Position numbers and translations under genes: made by a program. Of a DNA stretch of 64,000 nt, positions 62,901 to 64,000 are shown in pieces (positions within the stretch are counted from its first letter, which is position 1; each line of letters opens with the position of its first letter). The stretch spans positions 12,452,576-12,516,575 of the forward strand of contig CM049309.1 in NCBI GenBank assembly GCA_026874595.1, written 5' to 3'. A model generated the notes under the pieces. That model saw only the letters and a list, made by a program, of their open reading frames with translations. It was not told where the DNA came from and did no database searches. Source of the stretch: Sipunculus nudus. Lineage: Eukaryota > Annelida > Sipuncula > Golfingiida > Sipunculidae.

Positions 62901-63427
62901 TCATAAGTGTTCCTGGGTTGGACCCCCCTTTTCCTAAATCCTGGATCCGCCCCTGCCACCCCACTAACACAACCACCCCACTAACATGACCACCCAAAGA
63001 ACACAACCACCCCACGAACACGACCACCCCAAGAACACGACCAACCCACTAACACGACCACCCCACCAACACTACCATCCCACTAACACAGCCACCCAGC
63101 TAACCACACCACCAACATGACCAACTTGATAAAAAACCCCCCCCCCCCCCCCCTTTACTTGACCACCTGAGTCACTTACAATAACAAACCCACTAACACG
63201 ACCACCCCACCAACACAACCACCCAACTTAGATGACCACCCCACTAACATGACCTCCCCACTGACAGGTGGTCCTGTTAGTGAGATTTCACTGTAACGTA
63301 AATATCAATGTGTCAGAATGTTTTTTCAGGGTCCCATTACTTCAGGCTCTGTTAGGGCTATTTGAACTGCCAGAGGACAGTAACCTGCCTGATGATGAAC
63401 ACTTCATCGACATCGAAGACACACCAG
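33556..63427 (+). CDS. CSE1L: Exportin-2 (CSE1L/XPO2/CAS), 22 coding exons, 3' end beyond the window
   Basis: Exportin-2 is a HEAT-repeat karyopherin that, with RanGTP, returns importin-alpha from nucleus to cytoplasm. Translation starts at 33574 (AAAATGG context; first exon part untranslated from 33556). Exons: 33556-33658, 34691-34836, 36645-36746, 39799-39944, 40241-40331, 40847-40954, 42415-42675, 43248-43377, 44357-44532, 45732-45824, 46452-46536, 47894-47955, 49139-49278, 50491-50594, 51238-51335, 52237-52387, 53625-53824, 55672-55769, 57833-57918, 61514-61595, 62008-62154, 63330-63427. They join in frame into 2689 coding bases. The importin-beta N-terminal domain begins near residue 29 (AEKFLESLERNQ); the Cse1 and CAS/CSE1 C-terminal domains follow. 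Similarity to the human protein is strong throughout (SVTFKNYIKRNWR, GVLRTAHSLFKRYRHEFKSN, KSQICDN, EEHFIDIEDTPG-like end). All introns but the last have GT donors. Several introns exceed 2 kb because of repeats. The last 70-75 residues lie outside. Confidence 0.97.
34691..34836 (+). CDS. CSE1L: CSE1L coding exon 2
   Basis: Residues 29-77, the start of the importin-beta N-terminal domain (AEKFLESLERNQFYP, SASVTFKNYIKRNWR). Acceptor TTTTTTGTAG, donor GTG|GTAAGT, phase 0. Confidence 0.95.
35380..35955. repeat. Intronic dispersed repeat with AACTTTTGAA / TTCAAGGTCA units
   Basis: About three diverged units of 150-170 bp, each carrying (C)ATAACTTTTGAA, a TTGTTTC(A/T) word and a (C)TTCAAGGTCA(A)AT word. 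It belongs to the same family as 46636-47340, 53862-54640 and 60650-61270. Confidence 0.7.
36645..36746 (+). CDS. CSE1L: CSE1L coding exon 3
   Basis: Residues 78-111, including LMLKSPEQIQRQ; completes the importin-beta N-terminal domain. Acceptor CTTTTCCAG, donor CAG|GTAATT. Confidence 0.95.
36933..39535 (+). mobile_element. Intronic Helentron/HINE-like element, family 1 copy b
   Basis: Begins AGCTCAGCTGAC after a T run and ends CAGCTGAGC (39505-39513), palindrome GACCCATGGGTC (39519-39530), then CCTTG and a T run. A unit of about 680 bp is duplicated inside (about 37020-37690 and 37700-38340; shared words include AGACTGCCTAATATCAAAAC and CATGCCAGAAAT). No coding capacity. Sits in the CSE1L intron between coding exons 3 and 4. 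Confidence 0.75.
39799..39944 (+). CDS. CSE1L: CSE1L coding exon 4
   Basis: Residues 112-159 plus two bases; contains SIIGREDFPDKWPDLLTQM and GVLRTAHSLFK. Follows a 3.05-kb intron that hosts a 2.6-kb mobile element. Donor AAG|GTATGT. Confidence 0.96.
40241..40331 (+). CDS. CSE1L: CSE1L coding exon 5
   Basis: Residues 160-190, RYRHEFKSNELWTEIKLVLD. Acceptor TATTTCAG, donor AAT|GTAAGT, phase 0. Confidence 0.96.
40617..40635. repeat. Poly(C) run of 19
   Basis: Nineteen consecutive C in the CSE1L intron between coding exons 5 and 6. Confidence 0.97.
40847..40954 (+). CDS. CSE1L: CSE1L coding exon 6
   Basis: Residues 191-226 (ATVELAKTH..., ISKIFYSLNTQ). Less conserved than its neighbours at the start, as in other animals. 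Acceptor ATCTCTAG, donor CAG|GTATGG. Confidence 0.94.
41210..42300. repeat. Intronic dispersed repeat, tandem 150-bp units, ending in poly(G)
   Basis: From 41534 (TATGTCCCCACCAAAATTGG) there are four diverged units with (A)CAATGCCTGCAGATA, TGGCCTGATTTTTGGTGT and AAATAGAAATTTTCATGA. 41210-41530 carries AACTTTTGAA units of the GGTCA-rich family. The right end is a run of 20 G at 42274-42293. Confidence 0.7.
42415..42675 (+). CDS. CSE1L: CSE1L coding exon 7 (largest)
   Basis: Residues 227-313; DLPEFFEDNMSTWMGHFHTL, then NKLLQTDGDEEAGLLEQLKS, QICDN and YAQKYDEEF. Starts the Cse1 central domain. Acceptor TGCTTACAG, donor TTG|GTAAGA. Confidence 0.97.
43248..43377 (+). CDS. CSE1L: CSE1L coding exon 8
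   Basis: Residues 314-356 plus one base; LVSNAIQFLASVAERP and CEKVIVPNMEFR. Ends phase 1 at AGAA|GTAAGC. A short echo, CATTGTATTCAGAAGTGAGG at about 43486, is intronic. Confidence 0.94.
44140..44340. repeat. Short repeat with GGTGGTCTTA words
   Basis: GGTGGTCTTA(A/T) and AGACAGGT words recur just upstream of coding exon 9, ending CAGGTTCCACTGTATA. Similar CACTGTA-ended fragments are at about 53110-53175 and 63268-63295. Probably the end of a dispersed repeat. Confidence 0.45.
44357..44532 (+). CDS. CSE1L: CSE1L coding exon 9
   Basis: Residues 357-415; ADEEAFEDNPEEYIRRDIEG, SDIDTRRRAACDLVKALCKS and FEGP. One of the most conserved stretches. Acceptor TCTATCCAG, donor GAG|GTAATT. Confidence 0.97.
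44590..45140. mobile_element. Intronic dispersed repeat bounded by CCCCTCGCAAC...GAAGGGATGCG
   Basis: It starts CCCCTCGCAACAAAATTGCA (a small stem around TTGC) followed by GGAGGGGATATAGTAAC and CTGTCTGTCTGTCC. It has two to three units with AAGCCAAACC, (C)TTTCATCTT(G/T)CACAT and AGGTCAAGGCCA. It ends near GTGCGAAGGGATGCG. No coding capacity; class unknown. Confidence 0.6.
45732..45824 (+). CDS. CSE1L: CSE1L coding exon 10
   Basis: Residues 416-446; QYSKNPNANWKNKDAAIYLV and TSLAAKAQTQK. Acceptor CTTTCCCTAG, donor AAA|GTAAGA, phase 0. Confidence 0.96.
46452..46536 (+). CDS. CSE1L: CSE1L coding exon 11
   Basis: Residues 447-474 plus one base; HGITQTSELVNIIDFFNSHI and APDLQ. Acceptor GTGTTTCAG, donor ATG|GTGAGT. 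Confidence 0.95.
46636..47340. repeat. Intronic GGTCA-rich dispersed repeat ending in poly(G)
   Basis: Starts TTTCCCCTGGAGGGGAGACC (self-complementary CCCCT/AGGGG). Contains about four units with TAACTTTTGAA and CTTCAAGGTCAAAT, and ends beside 15 G at 47304-47318. Same family as 53862-54640 and 60650-61270. Confidence 0.7.
47894..47955 (+). CDS. CSE1L: CSE1L coding exon 12 (smallest)
   Basis: Residues 475-495; VNEHPVLKADGIKYLMTFRN. Acceptor TTCCTTGCAG, donor CAG|GTAAGT. Confidence 0.96.
48336..48790. mobile_element. Intronic short repeat (CTCCACCAAGCGG ... GAGGTCTGCACTCTC)
   Basis: Starts AACTCCACCAAGCGGCGGGG and ends GGGGGAGGTCTGCACTCTCT then GAGCAC. The two ends are imperfect inverted repeats (CTCC-CCAAG). 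A typical size for a non-autonomous element. No coding capacity. Confidence 0.6.
49139..49278 (+). CDS. CSE1L: CSE1L coding exon 13
   Basis: Residues 496-541 plus two bases; LPKEVMVQSVSHLVRFLTAE and HSYAAITIEKIFMLK. The donor was chosen by frame: CCACT|GTCAGT keeps phase 2 into exon 14. The alternative GTAAAA five bases on would shift the frame. Confidence 0.88.
49971..50200 (-). repeat. 72-bp tandem array of a tRNA 5'-half-like unit
   Basis: GGTCATGTAAAG recurs at 49976, 50048, 50120 and 50192, a 72-bp period with three full copies. Read on the minus strand each unit gives GGGGCAGAGGTGTAATGGTT, AAGGTGATGGGCTAAAAGCC and CAAC. This has a near-consensus polymerase III A box (one mismatch) and a possible 7-base loop CTAAAAG closed by a GGG/CCC stem. 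No B box is present. Probably from a SINE head. Confidence 0.7.
50491..50594 (+). CDS. CSE1L: CSE1L coding exon 14
   Basis: Residues 542-576 plus one base; ITCAEIQGSVEPLLNNLLGA and SRPGSEENEYIMK. Acceptor TTTATTTAAG, donor AAG|GTAAGT. Confidence 0.94.
51238..51335 (+). CDS. CSE1L: CSE1L coding exon 15
   Basis: Residues 577-609; AIMRTLSLLQEAMLPYVEII, then INKLTEKLILVSK. Acceptor CTTTTCAG, donor AAG|GTAAGA. Confidence 0.96.
52237..52387 (+). CDS. CSE1L: CSE1L coding exon 16
   Basis: Residues 610-659 plus one base; NPSKPHFNHYIFESLCLAIR, ATCKANPGAVTAFENALFPP and LQQDVQ. Acceptor AATTTCAG, donor CAAG|GTAAGA. Confidence 0.96.
52450..52935. repeat. Diverged tandem units in intron
   Basis: About three units of 140-160 bp share (A)AAACTCAT(A/C)A, TTACCAATAGA/TTACTAACAGA, T(A)TCTC(A/C)CCTAAGTTT and ATATTTAAT(A/G)A(A/G)GTCA. 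No gene. Confidence 0.6.
53625..53824 (+). CDS. CSE1L: CSE1L coding exon 17
   Basis: Residues 660-726; EFMPYVFQILSLLLEMHTDT, LFPFLLQPVLWERPGNIPPL and VRLLQAFILRGA. Acceptor TCTTTTACAG, donor ATA|GTAAGT. Confidence 0.97.
53862..54640. repeat. Intronic GGTCA-rich dispersed repeat
   Basis: Starts TATGCCTCCCTAACATGGGG. Four diverged units carry TAACTTTTGAA, ATTGTTTCAACCAAG and TGACCTTGACCT. Includes a 39-bp exact tandem duplicate around CCCCATACTTTTGAGGTATT (about 54090-54133). Confidence 0.7.
55440..55580. repeat. Fragment of a dispersed repeat ending near CAGGGCTCAAAATTAA (minus)
   Basis: The right edge reads TTAATTTTGAGCCCTG, whose complement CAGGGCTCAAAATTAA looks like a hAT-type terminus. 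No matching left end was found, so this is at most a fragment. Confidence 0.3.
55672..55769 (+). CDS. CSE1L: CSE1L coding exon 18
   Basis: Residues 727-758 plus two bases; NGLLGVFQKLIASKGNDHQG and FYLLSSMVEHMP. Acceptor TTTTTGCTACAG, donor CACA|GTAAGT. Confidence 0.96.
56020..56280 (-). mobile_element. tRNA-derived SINE
   Basis: On the minus strand the A box TGGCATAATGG (56268-56258) fits TRGYNNANNNG exactly and the B box GTTCAAGTC (56223-56215) fits GWTCRANNC. They are about 35 bp apart, as in a tRNA gene. The surrounding sequence does not fold as a full tRNA. The body continues to about 56020 or lower. The family is not identified. Confidence 0.72.
56570..56908. mobile_element. Foldback element with about 22-bp inverted ends and long A/T tails
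   Basis: The left end is eight A then GGTAGGGTTCTCAGGCAC. The right end is GTGCCTGAGAACCCAACC followed by about 40 T (56869-56908). The arms match with one difference. About 250 bp lie between. The T run is far longer than the left A run, so it has expanded. Confidence 0.8.
57833..57918 (+). CDS. CSE1L: CSE1L coding exon 19
   Basis: Residues 759-787 plus one base; NILGNYVKQIFVLLFQRLTS and SKTTKYVK. Acceptor CTTTTGCAG, donor AAA|GTATGG. Confidence 0.95.
58414..61315 (+). mobile_element. Intronic Helentron/HINE-like element, family 1 copy c
   Basis: It begins AGCTCAGTTGACTG after a T run. It ends CAGCTGAGC (61284-61292), palindrome GGCCCATGGGCC (61298-61309), then ACTTGTTT. The core is seven tandem units of about 330-345 bp anchored by GCACAAATCGTAAC(C)GCTGGACC at 58494, 58831, 59168, 59511, 59838, 60184 and 60394. 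The last part, 60650-61270, is a GGTCA-rich repeat entered through 18 C (60653-60670). No coding capacity. Confidence 0.75.
60650..61270. repeat. GGTCA-rich repeat inside the 58414 element
   Basis: Starts ATGTC(C)n GACAGGGGAGGCATATTG. Three to four units with ACTTTTGAAG(G/T)ATTTCACATTTTG, AATTGTTCC(T/A)A and TGACCTTGACC...TTCAAGGTCAAATC. Same family as 46636-47340; nested or captured in the larger element. Confidence 0.65.
61514..61595 (+). CDS. CSE1L: CSE1L coding exon 20
   Basis: Residues 788-814 plus two bases; ITFFCLFSIKNGPTALIEVI. Less similar to vertebrate CSE1L than its neighbours but in frame. Follows the longest intron inside the coding part, 3.6 kb, filled by a 2.9-kb mobile element. 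Acceptor TTACTTTCAG, donor AAA|GTAAGT. Confidence 0.92.
62008..62154 (+). CDS. CSE1L: CSE1L coding exon 21
   Basis: Residues 815-863 plus two bases; MFGMVLERVFIPELQKISGH, VEKKICAVGLVKILTEAP. Acceptor ATCTTTTAG, donor TGTG|GTAAGA. Confidence 0.96.
62735..63268. repeat. Minisatellite of CCACCCCACTAACACGA words
   Basis: About 13-18-bp units with variants AACACAACCACCCCACT, ACACGACCACCCCA and ACATGACC, interrupted by the 62761-62955 insertion and by 17 C at 63137-63153. It lies directly upstream of coding exon 22. Confidence 0.85.
62761..62955. mobile_element. 195-bp MITE-like insertion in the minisatellite
   Basis: Ends are CAGGAAGCGGATCCGGGG and (complement of the right end) CAGGGGCGGATCCAGGA, so imperfect inverted repeats around GCGGATCC. 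Flanked by minisatellite on both sides, with CCAC on each side. Contains three GGACCCCCC(C)TTTT words. The minus-strand open frame here (starting near GADPGFRKRGV) is a translation of the repeat, not a gene. Confidence 0.75.
63330..63427 (+). CDS. CSE1L: CSE1L coding exon 22, GC donor
   Basis: Residues 864-896 plus one base; WVPLLQALLGLFELPEDSNL and EHFIDIEDTP. Acceptor TTTTTTCAG. The exon most likely ends CCAG|GCAAGT, a GC-AG intron, which keeps phase 1 at the position (within the G of DTPG) where the human protein continues YQTAF. Read-through past 63427 does not match the family. Confidence 0.88.
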
Positions 63428-63713
63428 GCAAGTCATGTACAGTACACATAGACACCCACTCACACCTTTCCTCCCTCCATACATTTCTTGTAGTAACTGG
63501 CCTGATGATGAACACTACTAGACTGCACAGGAATAAACAGATTAAAGCTATTATTTCATTTATGCTGTCGCAGTATGCAATTGCAAGAAATAAGTAGTTG
63601 TAGCAAGATTAATTCCATGCATTTCTGTTGACCATGGGTAAACCACTTGCATACAGGGGTATATGTGTGAATAATAATTTGGATTGGGTGATCTTTTCAT
63701 ACCAAATTACCTT

Positions 63714-63745
63714 GGATAAGATAAGATAAGATAAGATAAGATAAC
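63714..63745. repeat. (GATAA)n pentanucleotide tract
   Basis: Six consecutive GATAA units followed by CATTTATTAGCC, the arrangement of a mobile-element tail. The rest of the window (63746-64000) is AT-rich intron with no exon seen. Confidence 0.85.
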
Positions 63746-64000
63746 ATTTATTAGCCTTCAGTTCCAGGAATTTGTTGTTGACTTGCAATTCATTACATAA
63801 AAAAAATAAATAAGTAAATAGATAGATAAATACATAAAAATAATACAAAAATACATAAAAATCACACATAACATATTGATGCATGTAAAATTAAGCATGT
63901 AAAAATGATAAAACAGATAATTCTGCAGGTAAAACACATAATTCAAAACATTAAATTTCTAAGAGGGTTGTGAGTTAAAGTGTTTAATACTGTGTGGTAC

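Noticed and set aside
62699-62959. Minus-strand frame reading GADPGFRKRGV and KRGGPEPPPPPDP
   Set aside because: Translation of a MITE and poly(G) tract, commonly mispredicted as protein in marine invertebrate genomes.

Overview
This is a 64-kb piece of AT-rich, repeat-laden nuclear genome from an invertebrate animal. Split genes with consensus GT-AG introns, long intergenic gaps, retroelement relics, foldback and terminal-inverted-repeat elements, tRNA-derived short repeats and many microsatellites rule out a prokaryote. The repeat style and the proteins suggest a lophotrochozoan, most likely a mollusc. That placement is an impression from memory, not something tested here.

Only three protein-coding genes can be supported. 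Two are profilins on the minus strand, each with its coding part in one uninterrupted exon: a divergent one at 11577-11999 (140 aa) and a more canonical one at 23080-23475 (131 aa). They look like tandem paralogues. The third is CSE1L/XPO2 (exportin-2, the exporter of importin-alpha) on the plus strand. It runs from its ATG at 33574 off the right edge. I resolved 22 coding exons (33556-63427) that join in frame without a stop into 896 codons plus one base. That is equivalent to about residue 898 of the roughly 971-residue human protein, so only the last 70-75 residues lie outside. CSE1L has an acceptor just upstream of its ATG, so at least one non-coding 5' exon lies to the left. The profilin at 23475 also has an acceptor 16 bases before its ATG. 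A small CpG- and YY1-like-site-bearing stretch near 23.9 kb, with good donors pointing both ways, is a candidate shared divergent promoter.

Layout. 1-0.9 kb: 311-bp tandem array. 2.2-8.4 kb: small minisatellites, two related copies of a decayed non-LTR reverse-transcriptase fragment, and a 69-bp satellite. The second reverse-transcriptase copy is flanked by a 35-bp direct duplication inside that satellite. 8.5-9.3 kb: CpG-richer stretch with no certain gene. 11.6-12 kb: profilin A. 14.8-16 kb: degenerate tandem array. 16.3-19.3 kb: large dispersed element. 22.4-23.5 kb: CRE-bearing minisatellite and profilin B. 24.9-26.6 kb: AT-rich arrays interrupted by a hAT-type MITE with a perfect 8-bp target duplication. 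27-33.3 kb: a second copy of the large element family, with a smaller element nested in it. 33.5-63.4 kb: CSE1L, its introns loaded with repeats.

The most interesting structure is in the repeats. Two families share a layout: a 5' end in a T-run, a subterminal inverted repeat whose partner sits just inside a 3' terminal palindrome, and a final CTTG/CTAG followed by T. They have internal tandem units and no target-site duplication. One insertion can be read against its empty site elsewhere in the window. This is the architecture described for non-autonomous Helentron (HINE/DINE-1-like) rolling-circle elements. The same repeats are rich in two short words, the palindrome GGTGGCGCCACC and the nuclear-receptor monomer site TCAAGGTCA.
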